From contig DJYL01000164.1 in NCBI GenBank assembly GCA_002448495.1, forward strand, positions 1 through 9,191: 9,191 bases of DNA. The letters run 5' to 3'. A program made the position numbers and the translations under genes. This stretch comes from Pseudoselenomonas ruminantium (lineage in GTDB: Bacteria > Bacillota > Negativicutes > Selenomonadales > Selenomonadaceae). This document shows positions 1-8,261 of this stretch, one piece after another; position 1 is the first letter of the stretch; every line of letters begins with the position of its first letter. Under the pieces are notes generated by a model. It did no database searches and was not told the DNA's origin. It saw nothing but the letters and a program-made list of their open reading frames with translations.

Positions 1-1041
1 CGTCAGCCGGATGCTGTCGTTATTGCGGGGGATATTTACGACAAGGCCATTCCTTCTGCTGAAGCAGTTACCCTTTTTGATAACTTTATTACAAAACTCA
101 GCGCAACTCTGCCTCATGGAGAAATTATGCTCATATCCGGCAACCATGACAGTGCTCCACGCCTCAATATCTTCCGCCCCCTGCTCGCCCACCATCATGT
201 ACACATGGTGGGCCTTCCTCCGATGAAAGAAGACGAACACATCACCTGTGTTCCCCTGCAGGATAAATATGGCCCCGTAAATTTTTACCTGCTCCCTTTT
301 GTAAAACCATCCATGATCAAGGACATCACCGGAACAGACGAAAACGGCAATAATCTCTCCTATGATGCCGCCCTTCATGCCCTGATTGAACGGGAAAACA
401 TCGACCAAAGTATCCGCAATGTACTGGTAAGCCACCAATTCTTTCTTTCTACCGGCAAAACAGCCGCCGACATCCCCCGGGCAGATTCCGAAATCATTAC
501 CGTCGGCAATATCGATTCCGTAAAAGGCGACCTTCTGGAGCGTTTTGATTATGCAGCGCTGGGTCATATCCATATCCCCATGCAGCTGAATGGCCGGGAA
601 TGCTACCGCTACTGCGGTACACCTTTGGCCTGTTCAATCAGCGAAGCCGGACAGGAAAAAGGCATCATCGAAGTCGAATTAAATGAAAAAGGTTCCGTCA
701 AAACGACCAAACTTCCGCTTACACCACTTCGTGCGGTGCGGAAGATAACCGGAACACTTGCGGAGGTCACCGCATCCCCTTCCGATGATTTTGTCAGCGT
801 TACCCTGACAGATAAAAACGATTTGGATGTCTTTGATATGCATGACCGATTGAAAGCAGCCTTCCCCAATCTATTGGATATACGGAGAGAACAACCACTG
901 CGCCCCAGAGAACAAGCGAACATTGCTACCGCCGACACACTTACACCATTCGAGCTTTGTAAGGCATTTTTAGGTACCATTACTCCGGAAGAAGAGGATC
1001 TATTGACTGACCTTATCAATACCGTTCAGGAACAGCACTAA
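1..1041 (+). CDS. sbcD: SbcD nuclease subunit of the SbcCD complex (5' partial)
   Basis: Mn-dependent calcineurin-like phosphoesterase subunit of SbcCD (bacterial Mre11), which together with SbcC opens hairpins and trims protein-blocked or broken DNA ends in the cytoplasm. The reading frame is open from base 1, so the first ~40 residues, including the usual N-terminal DxH metal motif, lie outside the window; 346 residues are visible. Seen motifs, numbered from the first visible codon: GDIYD (10-14), GNHD (47-50), a VSH histidine (His145) and GHIH (188-191), which together are the metal-binding set of the family. The C-terminal ~120 residues form the SbcD cap region. It ends in TAA 17 nt before sbcC, so the two are almost certainly co-transcribed. 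An internal ATG at 127 follows the GDIYD motif and is not the start. Identification is secure; only the N-terminus is missing. Confidence 0.96.
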   Translation, partial: RQPDAVVIAGDIYDKAIPSAEAVTLFDNFITKLSATLPHGEIMLISGNHDSAPRLNIFRPLLAHHHVHMVGLPPMKEDEHITCVPLQDKYGPVNFYLLPFVKPSMIKDITGTDENGNNLSYDAALHALIERENIDQSIRNVLVSHQFFLSTGKTAADIPRADSEIITVGNIDSVKGDLLERFDYAALGHIHIPMQLNGRECYRYCGTPLACSISEAGQEKGIIEVELNEKGSVKTTKLPLTPLRAVRKITGTLAEVTASPSDDFVSVTLTDKNDLDVFDMHDRLKAAFPNLLDIRREQPLRPREQANIATADTLTPFELCKAFLGTITPEEEDLLTDLINTVQEQH

Positions 1042-1044
1042 AGC

Positions 1045-1053
1045 GAGAGAGGA
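1045..1053 (+). promoter_or_regulatory. Ribosome binding site of sbcC
   Basis: The purine run GAGAGAGGA lies 5 nt upstream of the ATG at 1059, inside the 17-nt sbcD-sbcC gap. It supports that start, which also gives the conserved SbcC N-terminal sequence leading into the Walker A motif. Confidence 0.8.
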
Positions 1054-1058
1054 ACAAT

Positions 1059-4000
1059 ATGAAACCCATAAAATTGACCATGAAAGCCTTTGGCTCCTAT
1101 GGCGAAGAAACCACCATCGACTTCACCCGTCCCAATCAAAAACTATTTCTGATTACCGGCGATACCGGAGCAGGAAAGACCACCATATTTGACGCCATAA
1201 CCTATGCCCTTTATGGAAAAAACAGTTCCCTGATGAATTCCAAAAACGGTATGGAAATCCAAAGTCAATATGCTGATTTCAGCCATCCTCCCTATGTCGA
1301 TTTTACCTTCAGCGAAATACAAAACGGGCAGGAATGTATCTATAAGATACATCGTGAGCTTCATCATCTGCACAAAAATAAAAGCGGCAAAAACGCCTAT
1401 CGGCCCATAAGTGAAAGAATCACACTTCTCCTCCCTAATGATGAAGAATATCTGGGCGACATCCAAAAAAAGATTAACGAAATTGTCGGTCTGACCAGAG
1501 AGCAATTTATGCAGGTAGCCATGCTGGCTCAGGGCGAGTTTATGAAACTGCTGCGCACAGAATCAAAGGATAAAAAGGTTATCTTTCGCCAACTTTTTAA
1601 AACCGAAATATATCAGCGCCTTATTGATGAAATAAAAACACGCAACAAAACCATGCAGGGCGAACTAAATCTCATCCTCAAAAAATGCCAGTCCCATATC
1701 GAGACTCTGATTCTGCCAGATACCCTTCCGCCCGAAAATCCGCTGCCATCGCTAAAAGCACGTCTCTGTCAGACTTCGCCCAATATCGCAGAAATGGAAA
1801 CCCTGCTTCAGGAACTGAATGCACTCATCGAAGTACATCAAAACGAAGTGCAAAATCAACAAAACCACTGGAATGAACTATCCAGGCAACGTGACCAACT
1901 CAATGCAAGAATCGCCAAAGCCCAGGAATTAAGCAAGACTTACACCAGTCTTGACCTTCTGCTGGAACAGGAAAAATCCCTTGCTGCCGAACAGAAAACA
2001 CAAATAAAGAACGAACAATTAGCACAAGGCATAATCCAGGCTTATGAAATAAAAGGCATTTATGACCGTCTGAGCGACAAAGAAAAAGATTTCCAGAAAA
2101 CCCAAGAGCAAAAAGAGGAAACAGAAAAACTGCTGCCCCAGCAGGGCAAAATGGTTGAACAGGCACAGACAGATGAACAAAATGCACAAGCCGATGCCCA
2201 AAAAACAATTGCCGCTTACACCGCTATAAAAAACAAAGTAGATGATGCCCTAAAACAAATGCTGGAGCTGGAGACTGCCCAAAAAGAATTGACGGCAGCC
2301 CAAAAACAATTTGCAGCGGCTCAAAAAACACAGGCCAATACCCAAAAGGAACAAACTGAATATACGCAAAAACTGAACCTTTGGCAAAAGCGCGTAAGCG
2401 AACTTGGCCATGTAAAAGCAGATTTAGCCAAGACCGAAAACCGTCAGGAAACACTCAGGCAATGGACAGCAACCTGTACATCCCTGACCCAATTACAGGC
2501 CCAACTACAGCAAGCCGACAAAAAAGCCAGTGCGGCCCGGGAAAAATTTCTGCAGGATCAGGCAGCATATAAACAGGCACGCGAAGAATACGATCATGCC
2601 CATCAGCAATACCTGAACGATCAGGCCGGCATACTGGCAGAAGAATTAAAGGCCAATGCTCCCTGCCCTGTCTGCGGCTCACTGGAGCACCCGCATCCCT
2701 ATGTTCCACAAAACAATAATAAAGCGATCGAGCGCGGGGAACTGAACGCCTTGGAAAAACGCAAAAATACATTGAATGATGCGCAAATCCAATCGGCCGG
2801 CAATGCCAAAGGTGCCAATGAAAAGGCCGAAAGCCTGCGAGAACAATTCACACGCCAACTGAAGGAATTACAGAAAAGCATCACGGATATTGCCCATATC
2901 GAAATTCCCGACACCTTAGACGCTATAGAAAATATACTGCAGAAATGGCAGAAAAAAATCACCGCAGATATTACAACATTTTCTGCGCAGACTGCTGAAC
3001 TCGACCAAATTCAAAGCGCATTAGCCAAGAGCACCGACGAATTAAATCACCTGCAAAAATCTATGGAACAGGCATCTGCCGCTGTACAAACTGCAGCCGG
3101 CAACTGTCAAAGCATTCAGGGACGTATTGCCACGCTCCGTCAACAGCAGACCTACCCCGATAGCCAGACCGCACAAGCTGCGCTCAGTCAGGCCGAACAG
3201 ATGCGCGACAAAGCCCATAATGTGCTGACAGACGCTCAAAATACGACCCGAAAAGCCCAAGATGTTCTGCAATCCTCAAAAACGATTCTTAGCGAGTGTC
3301 TTCGCAAACTGCCTTTACTGCAAAACGAAGTCGCGGAGCTGCAGGAACAATATAAAAAAGCCTGCCTGTCGCGGAATCTTAAGGAGTCAGCCTGGAAATC
3401 CCTGACCGAAAATTATAGCCTGAAAGAAGGCAAAGACATCCAACAGTCCTGCCAAAAATACAACGAACAGCTAAAAACGTTGCAAGGACAAAAAGCAGCC
3501 CTTTTGGCCACAATTGGTGACCAAAAACGCCCGGATTTGCTCCCGCTGACCCAACAACAGCAGGATATCGACAACCTATGGAAAACAGCAGACCATTCTC
3601 TGCAAACCATGCGGCACCTGTTGCAACAAAACAGTTCCATAGCCGCCTATCTGACCAAAAACCTTGCACAACGGGATGCAAAAATCAGTGCTGCAACTGC
3701 GCTGAACAATCTTTGTGAACGACTTTCCGGCTCTGTCAAAGGCGAAGCCAACCTGGATATTGAAACCTATGTACAGCGCTATTATCTGGAAAAGATACTC
3801 TATGCCGCCAACATCCGATTCCGCGAAATGACCGGTGACCAATACGAACTGCGTCTTGCGGCGCCTGAGGATAGGAACAAAAAAGGCGAACACGGCCTCG
3901 ACCTGAATATCCTCTCTACCGTTACCGGACAGGAACGGGATATCAAGACGCTGTCTGGCGGAGAATCCTTTATGGCAGCCTTGTCTTTGGCTTTGGGATT

Positions 4001-4244
4001 ATCCGACCAGATTCAGCTGAGCAGTTCTGCCATCAATTTGGATATCATGTTCATCGATGAAGGTTTTGGCTCTCTCGATGACCATTCCCGCAGCCAGGCC
4101 ATAAAAGTACTCAAACGCCTGTCCAACGGTGACAAATTGATTGGCATTATCTCCCATGTAACCGAACTAAAACAGGAAATCGACAACCAGCTTATCGTCC
4201 GCAAGGACAATAACGGCAGCCATGTTGCATGGCAAATCAGCTGA
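1059..4244 (+). CDS. sbcC: SbcC ATPase subunit of the SbcCD nuclease
   Basis: SMC/Rad50-like ATPase that clamps DNA and drives the SbcD nuclease. At 1061 residues it is close to the usual length (~1050). Order of parts: N-terminal ATPase lobe with Walker A GDTGAGKTT (34-42) and a Q-loop in LAQGEF (Gln158); a long coiled coil rich in Gln, Ala, Lys and Glu (~180-530); the zinc hook CPVC (Cys536, Cys539) that dimerises two molecules; the returning coil (~560-900); then the C-terminal lobe with ABC signature LSGGE (965-969), Walker B hydrophobic strand ending in Asp1000-Glu1001, the D-loop SLD (1005-1007) and the switch His1033. All residues needed for ATP hydrolysis and hook formation are present, so the protein looks intact and functional. 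It is the second gene of the sbcDC operon, followed by a strong hairpin. Confidence 0.97.
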   Translation: MKPIKLTMKAFGSYGEETTIDFTRPNQKLFLITGDTGAGKTTIFDAITYALYGKNSSLMNSKNGMEIQSQYADFSHPPYVDFTFSEIQNGQECIYKIHRELHHLHKNKSGKNAYRPISERITLLLPNDEEYLGDIQKKINEIVGLTREQFMQVAMLAQGEFMKLLRTESKDKKVIFRQLFKTEIYQRLIDEIKTRNKTMQGELNLILKKCQSHIETLILPDTLPPENPLPSLKARLCQTSPNIAEMETLLQELNALIEVHQNEVQNQQNHWNELSRQRDQLNARIAKAQELSKTYTSLDLLLEQEKSLAAEQKTQIKNEQLAQGIIQAYEIKGIYDRLSDKEKDFQKTQEQKEETEKLLPQQGKMVEQAQTDEQNAQADAQKTIAAYTAIKNKVDDALKQMLELETAQKELTAAQKQFAAAQKTQANTQKEQTEYTQKLNLWQKRVSELGHVKADLAKTENRQETLRQWTATCTSLTQLQAQLQQADKKASAAREKFLQDQAAYKQAREEYDHAHQQYLNDQAGILAEELKANAPCPVCGSLEHPHPYVPQNNNKAIERGELNALEKRKNTLNDAQIQSAGNAKGANEKAESLREQFTRQLKELQKSITDIAHIEIPDTLDAIENILQKWQKKITADITTFSAQTAELDQIQSALAKSTDELNHLQKSMEQASAAVQTAAGNCQSIQGRIATLRQQQTYPDSQTAQAALSQAEQMRDKAHNVLTDAQNTTRKAQDVLQSSKTILSECLRKLPLLQNEVAELQEQYKKACLSRNLKESAWKSLTENYSLKEGKDIQQSCQKYNEQLKTLQGQKAALLATIGDQKRPDLLPLTQQQQDIDNLWKTADHSLQTMRHLLQQNSSIAAYLTKNLAQRDAKISAATALNNLCERLSGSVKGEANLDIETYVQRYYLEKILYAANIRFREMTGDQYELRLAAPEDRNKKGEHGLDLNILSTVTGQERDIKTLSGGESFMAALSLALGLSDQIQLSSSAINLDIMFIDEGFGSLDDHSRSQAIKVLKRLSNGDKLIGIISHVTELKQEIDNQLIVRKDNNGSHVAWQIS

Positions 4245-4261
4245 CAGCACAGAAGATGTGG

Positions 4262-4306
4262 AAAGGAGCTGTGATAAATGCTTTCGCATTTCATCACAGC
4301 TCCTTT
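4262..4306. terminator. Strong hairpin terminator between convergent sbcC and the porin gene
   Basis: A 14-bp perfect outer stem (AAAGGAGCTGTGAT at 4262-4275 with its complement at 4293-4306) continues into a 6-bp inner stem (AAATGC/GCATTT) with one bulged C at 4292 and a TTTC loop. On the plus strand the stem ends in CCTTTGTTT, a short interrupted T tract suited to ending the sbcDC transcript. The minus-strand exit is less T-rich (CCTTTCC), so leftward termination of the porin transcript is likely but weaker. It starts 17 nt after the sbcC stop and ends 36 nt before the porin stop. Confidence 0.85.
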
Positions 4307-4321
4307 GTTTCACGTGCAACA
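4306..4321. other. Candidate parS-like ParB binding site
   Basis: TGTTTCACGTGCAACA matches the 16-bp bacterial parS sequence TGTTTCACGTGAAACA at 15 of 16 positions. Read on the minus strand it is TGTTGCACGTGAAACA, where the only deviation falls at position 5, the position I recall as variable among natural parS sites. It is in the non-coding convergent gap directly after the terminator stem. No parA/parB gene is visible. Binding is an inference from sequence alone. Confidence 0.5.
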
Positions 4322-4341
4322 CTTATACAAACACGATATCC

Positions 4342-5622
4342 TTAGAACCAATATTCTACACGGCCGAACAATTTTTCTGCCTTGCGGTCATTTTCCAGCT
4401 GTTTACCGTGGAAATAGATTGCCTTAGCCTGAACGTTAGGCAAAATGGTATACTGTGCGCTAACTTCTATCCCCTTGGTATTATAGAAAGCACCATCACA
4501 GGATGGATACATGGAAGTGTTGCCACCTTGATGACGATACGAAACATAGGCGCCCCATGACCCCTGCTGTAGTTTATTGGCCCCTTTATAGGCAAGATGC
4601 AAGACACCGGAGCGATTATAGTAATCTGCAGCTGTATTCTGCATATAAGCACCGGTCAGGGAAACATTTTTATCAAAACGATAAGTTGCCGCTCCTTCCC
4701 AGATATGCGCATGCTCCTCGTCGGCCCCTTTGCTGTAAAAAGCATCCTTAAACATACGGCTCTTAAAGTGATAATAGGCACCCGTTAAAGACAATTTGCC
4801 CGGATTAACAGTCACCGCCAAACTTTGTATAGCGGCAACATCTTCATTTACTTTACGCCCCGTAGCACGTTTGAGCGATTCATCATAACGCAGATTATCT
4901 TTATTTATACGACCGGCACGGGCCTGTACCTTCACGTTTTTGCCAAAATTAACTTCTATACCGGAAAATTGCGTAAAGAACATCAGATTTTTGTCATAAT
5001 TGGTCGTATCGGGAATACGTCCTAATTTTACATTGAAATTCTTATAATTTCCCTGCACCCAAAGCCGTTTCAGGGAAACATTATCCGTAGTATCCTCTCT
5101 TACATCAAGTGAGGTGTCCAAACGGGCATGTACATTCCAATTATTATTGACCTTGGCTTTCGGTTCCAAACGCAGTAAAAAAGCTTCAGACGTAGAATCC
5201 GTCGTTTTTCCGTTTTTCCCTTCCGTCCGCTGGCTTGTGTATGTATAACGCGCTTCTCCCGACCATTTTACCACATCTGCATTTCTTTCCAGATTGGCCA
5301 CGCGGACACCTAAATTATTTAATTCAACAGAAAACTCAGTTGCCAGCTTATCCACAAGCGCCTTATCAGCTGCACTGCCTTTACTGCTCGCCATGGCCTT
5401 AGCCACCATCTGTGCCATTTCATAACGTGTTATATTTTGTTGGCCACGATAATTGCCATCACCATAACCTTCAATAACGCCATCTGCGACTAAAGCAGCT
5501 ACCGCATCATAAGCCCAATGGTCTGCGGGCACATCGGAAAAGGGATTGGCAGCGGCACTGACACCTGAGGCTGCTCCCATTACCAGACAGGCTGACAAAA
5601 CGGATAAAACTGTTTTTTTCAT
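4342..5622 (-). CDS. SLH-domain outer-membrane porin, OmpM type
   Basis: Predicted outer-membrane channel anchored to peptidoglycan. The 426-residue protein has a signal peptide (1-24, KK then a hydrophobic core and a VSA cleavage site), one SLH domain (~27-77, starting PFSDVPADHWAY and including ITRYE), a short helical, probably coiled-coil linker (~78-110) and a barrel of alternating polar/hydrophobic strands rich in Tyr, Asn, Lys and Arg, ending in EYWF with the terminal aromatic typical of BamA-assembled barrels. In Negativicutes such proteins tether the outer membrane through SLH binding to polyamine-modified peptidoglycan. The ATG at 5622 is chosen because a GAGGAG site sits 8 nt upstream; a GTG at 5631 would overlap that site. 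It lies 32 nt after the dcuC-like gene with no terminator between, so it is probably the last gene of that operon and may serve as its substrate pore. Substrate specificity cannot be read from the sequence. Confidence 0.9.
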   Translation of the reverse strand: MKKTVLSVLSACLVMGAASGVSAAANPFSDVPADHWAYDAVAALVADGVIEGYGDGNYRGQQNITRYEMAQMVAKAMASSKGSAADKALVDKLATEFSVELNNLGVRVANLERNADVVKWSGEARYTYTSQRTEGKNGKTTDSTSEAFLLRLEPKAKVNNNWNVHARLDTSLDVREDTTDNVSLKRLWVQGNYKNFNVKLGRIPDTTNYDKNLMFFTQFSGIEVNFGKNVKVQARAGRINKDNLRYDESLKRATGRKVNEDVAAIQSLAVTVNPGKLSLTGAYYHFKSRMFKDAFYSKGADEEHAHIWEGAATYRFDKNVSLTGAYMQNTAADYYNRSGVLHLAYKGANKLQQGSWGAYVSYRHQGGNTSMYPSCDGAFYNTKGIEVSAQYTILPNVQAKAIYFHGKQLENDRKAEKLFGRVEYWF

Positions 5623-5630
5623 AACCGGCA

Positions 5631-5639
5631 CTCCTCTTT
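5631..5639 (-). promoter_or_regulatory. Ribosome binding site that decides the porin start
   Basis: Read leftward, AAAGAGGAG is followed by 8 nt and then ATG (5622-5620). The in-frame GTG at 5631 begins on the last G of this site, so it cannot be served by it. This removes three residues from the longest reading frame and leaves a normal signal peptide beginning MKKTV. Confidence 0.75.
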
Positions 5640-5654
5640 ATCCTAAAATATTTA

Positions 5655-7010
5655 TCACACCAACAAAGACATAACAAAGGAAGCAATCAATGCCACCAGC
5701 ATCGGAATAGCGGTTCTCTTTACTACGTCAACCGGAGAGACATCCGCTACACCGGCTACCGCTACCACAGCCGCCGTAATTGGTGAAGCACTGCGGGCAA
5801 TACTCGAAGCCATCTGCATAGGCGTAATCATCGCTGCCGGTAAAATAGCCATTTTAGCGGCAATATCCGGTACCAGTGCACCGAAAGAGTAAAACGGCGC
5901 ATTCCCCGACCCCATAATAACAGCAGCTATTGTAACAATAAGAACCATCACCAACGTAATTCCGGTTGCGCCAAAACCGGAACTCTGCGCACCGCTGATA
6001 ATCATATCCACAGCTCCAATTTTCGTCAGGCCAAAGGCAAACGTCTCACCGGCTACAATAAGCGTAATAACCGTAGCGAAAATTTTTCCCATCCCATCAA
6101 AGAATACTTTAATGCTGTCAAAAACGGTCTTTACGTCCCGCGTCCGGACTAATTCAAACAACATGGCCAAGGCAATGCTGATAATCATCGCCGTAACCAC
6201 CGGCATCTTAATGGTAGATATACACAACTTGCTAAAAACAAGCACAAGACCTATAGGAACCAAAGGTAAAATCGCATAAACAGCAGGTGGCAGGGACTCA
6301 TCCTTTTCAGCAGGCACAAACGTCATCTGCTTAGCCTCTACGCCATCCCGCCGATCAAACCAGCGCTGTACAAGAAAATGCGATATGGCAATCGCAAAAA
6401 TGGTAACCACTGCTATGGGAATCTGTTCACCAACAAAATAATCTGCTACATCCAAACCGGCAGTTTTGGCTGCAAACACAGCAGTACCGGATGCCGGACC
6501 TAAATCCAGACAGGGCGCTGTAGCAATGACTGCCGCAGCCGACAGGCGGCTGACCCCTAAACTGGTCAGCACAGGATACAGCGTGGCCATCAACAATACG
6601 CACAAGCCTGCTGCACTGGGGATAACGATATTCAGGAGCTGCTCCACCACATAGCTAACCGCTAAAAGCAAATAAGGGGATTTCATCATACTCAATGGTT
6701 TTGCGGATAAATGAACAAGCACACGACTTGCCCCGATATGCTCCATATATTTGGCAAAACCGCCAACAGCCATAATCAGCAAACCAATACCTGCAGCCCG
6801 GGAACTGAAGGTGTCTTCGATGAATTTAAAAATATCAAACCAGACCATGCCGGTTGTTTTCTTTCCATCCAACAGGGGATGACCAATCAGAATGGTCATA
6901 GCCATCAAGAAGATGCCGCCGGCAAAAAGCACGGTCTGGGCATTTTTCTTTTGTAAAATCATGTAGGCCACGATTACAGTCGTTATCAGAGCCAAGGCCA
7001 ACGCTAACAT
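5655..7010 (-). CDS. DcuC-family anaerobic C4-dicarboxylate transporter
   Basis: Inner-membrane carrier of the DcuC family, whose E. coli member exchanges or exports succinate and other C4-dicarboxylates under anaerobic conditions. The 451-residue product consists almost entirely of hydrophobic segments (roughly 10-12 membrane spans) and matches the family in many places I recognise: SAKPL..SPYLLL in the N-terminal half, LGPASGT in the middle, and near the C-terminus GSGNAPFYSF (367-376) followed by SPITAAVVAVAGVADVSP and VVKRT. The ATG at 7010 is chosen because AGGAGG lies just upstream; a longer frame reaching 7127 would run through the peptidase gene and lacks family-like sequence. It starts 16 nt after the M20 peptidase stop and ends 32 nt before the porin, so an operon is likely. 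Given the peptidase partner, the true substrate may be an acidic conjugate, not plain succinate; this is inference. Confidence 0.9.
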   Translation of the reverse strand: MLALALALITTVIVAYMILQKKNAQTVLFAGGIFLMAMTILIGHPLLDGKKTTGMVWFDIFKFIEDTFSSRAAGIGLLIMAVGGFAKYMEHIGASRVLVHLSAKPLSMMKSPYLLLAVSYVVEQLLNIVIPSAAGLCVLLMATLYPVLTSLGVSRLSAAAVIATAPCLDLGPASGTAVFAAKTAGLDVADYFVGEQIPIAVVTIFAIAISHFLVQRWFDRRDGVEAKQMTFVPAEKDESLPPAVYAILPLVPIGLVLVFSKLCISTIKMPVVTAMIISIALAMLFELVRTRDVKTVFDSIKVFFDGMGKIFATVITLIVAGETFAFGLTKIGAVDMIISGAQSSGFGATGITLVMVLIVTIAAVIMGSGNAPFYSFGALVPDIAAKMAILPAAMITPMQMASSIARSASPITAAVVAVAGVADVSPVDVVKRTAIPMLVALIASFVMSLLV

Positions 7011-7026
7011 AAACTCTCCTCCTCTT

Positions 7027-8160
7027 TTACCGTTGACAGATAATATGCTGTATAATCCGGCACAGCAATTCGTAACGCGGAATGATACTATCCATTTCCA
7101 GATACTCGCCTTCGCTGTGGGCACCACCGCCTACCGGTCCCAGGCCATCAATCGTCGGTGTTCCTCCGGCAGCAGCAAAGCTGCCATCCGAACCGCCACC
7201 ACTGGCTGTCCAGCCAAATTCCACCCCGATTTCCTGTCCGATTTCATCGATACTGCGGCAAAGTGCCATCGTTTTTTCTGTCGGAAGCATCGGTGGTCTT
7301 GTTATCCCGCCCTCTACAACAGCTGATGTGCCCTCCACATGAGGATGCCGTTGGAGTTCATCCATGACCCCTGCGACGCGCTCGATTTCTGTCTTGTCAT
7401 AATAGCGTACATCCACAGCAGCACCGGCGGCTCCCGGCACTGCACTTATGCCTGTACCGCCCCAGACTTTCCCCACATTTACCGTAGTTTCTTTGGTAAA
7501 ATCCGTGGCTGCCTGCAGGGCTATAATCCAATGAGCCAATTCCTCCACGGCATTTCTGCCTTTTTGATAATCCACACCGGCATGGGCAGCTACCCCCTTT
7601 ATATCAATATGATAACGGGCAATCCCCTTGCGTTTGTGAACCAGATTTCCATTGGCACGCCCAGCCTCCAGCACCAGCACATAACGGCTCTTTCCTGCCA
7701 ACTCTGTAGAATAGCCTGCAGAGTAACGGGAACTTATTCCTTCGTGGTCACTGTTAAGAAACACACATATGGCAGCCTCCTGCAGTGCTCCTCTTGCCTG
7801 CAAATTGGCCAGAGCATAATAGCCGCTTAACATACCGGCCTTACAATCAATAACCCCAGGACCATAGGCACGACTTCCCTCTATCCGAAAAGGTCGTTTA
7901 GCGGCCGTTCCCAAAGGAAATACGGTATCCATATGGGCCAACAGCAATACATCATAATGTTCGGCCTCTTTGTTGACGATTTTCAAACAGGGTGCAATGC
8001 TCTCTGAAAAACGGACTTCTTCAACCGACCAGCCTATCGATTCATACTTTTCCTTCATAAAAGCAGCAATCTTGCCGGCGCCTTCAGGCTCTAAGGAAAC
8101 GCTGTCTATATTAACGAGCTTAGCCAGTTCGTCCAGATAGCGCTGTTTTTCCAGCTCCAT
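7027..8160 (-). CDS. M20 family metallopeptidase, carboxypeptidase G2-like
   Basis: Predicted cytoplasmic zinc amidohydrolase of 377 residues without a signal peptide, closest in layout to carboxypeptidase G2/ArgE/DapE enzymes that release an amino acid from N-acyl or peptidyl conjugates. Metal-site motifs seen: HMDTVFP (His76; Asp78), GPGVIDCKAG (bridging Asp105), Glu140, Glu165 in VLEAG, and GGGAHSEGEY (His348). The lid/dimerisation domain spans ~175-285 with His193 in AHAG and Arg252 in DVRY. The segment normally reading D-E-E reads Asp138-His139-Glu140, so the family's catalytic general-base Glu is replaced by His. Start: ATG at 8160 has AGGAGGT 8 nt upstream; a TTG at 8166 is only 2 nt from that site. 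First gene of the leftward operon, opposite a LysR regulator. The substrate is unknown; a glutamyl or aspartyl conjugate is plausible from the DcuC-type partner. Confidence 0.92.
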   Translation of the reverse strand: MELEKQRYLDELAKLVNIDSVSLEPEGAGKIAAFMKEKYESIGWSVEEVRFSESIAPCLKIVNKEAEHYDVLLLAHMDTVFPLGTAAKRPFRIEGSRAYGPGVIDCKAGMLSGYYALANLQARGALQEAAICVFLNSDHEGISSRYSAGYSTELAGKSRYVLVLEAGRANGNLVHKRKGIARYHIDIKGVAAHAGVDYQKGRNAVEELAHWIIALQAATDFTKETTVNVGKVWGGTGISAVPGAAGAAVDVRYYDKTEIERVAGVMDELQRHPHVEGTSAVVEGGITRPPMLPTEKTMALCRSIDEIGQEIGVEFGWTASGGGSDGSFAAAGGTPTIDGLGPVGGGAHSEGEYLEMDSIIPRYELLCRIIQHIICQR

Positions 8161-8167
8161 ACCCAAC

Positions 8168-8176
8168 TACCTCCTG
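8168..8176 (-). promoter_or_regulatory. Ribosome binding site of the M20 peptidase gene
   Basis: A near-perfect anti-16S match, CAGGAGGTA read leftward, is followed by a good spacing to ATG at 8160. It rules against the TTG at 8166 as the start. Confidence 0.75.
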
Positions 8177-8219
8177 TAAAACTTTAGCTTGTAAAATTGA
8201 ATGTCATGGCCACATCTTT

Positions 8220-8248
8220 ATCATAATATCCATCAGATTAAATGTAAA
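8220..8248 (-). promoter_or_regulatory. Predicted sigma-70 promoter of the M20-dcuC-porin operon
   Basis: Read leftward: -35 TTTACA (8248-8243), a 17-nt spacer, and -10 TATGAT (8225-8220), each five of six bases from consensus. The start site would fall near 8213, giving a leader of about 50 nt before the peptidase ATG. The LysR-box palindrome centre (8277) lies ~64 nt upstream of that start, the usual position of a LysR recognition site. Prediction only. Confidence 0.55.
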
Positions 8249-8261
8249 ATTCGCAATACTT

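Noticed and set aside
2080..2560. Repetitive-looking CAAAAA/GCCCAAAAA tracts
   Set aside because: They encode coiled-coil heptads of SbcC (Gln-Lys-Ala runs); spacing is irregular, so this is protein composition and not a DNA repeat array.
1900..3893. Several minus-strand frames of 60-105 codons inside sbcC
   Set aside because: They are antisense to the intact coiled-coil gene and arise from its repetitive Gln/Ala/Lys codon use; none has domains or plausible start context.
4222..4560. 112-codon plus-strand frame running from the sbcC end into the porin gene
   Set aside because: It crosses the terminator hairpin and is antisense to the conserved porin C-terminus; no homology was recognised.
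7011..7127. Upstream extension of the dcuC-like gene by 39 residues
   Set aside because: It would overlap the end of the M20 gene, its sequence is not membrane- or family-like, and a good AGGAGG site sits just before the ATG at 7010.
7339..7830. 163-codon plus-strand open frame inside the M20 gene
   Set aside because: It is antisense to a clearly conserved enzyme, has no recognisable domain, and is best explained as a shadow of the real gene.
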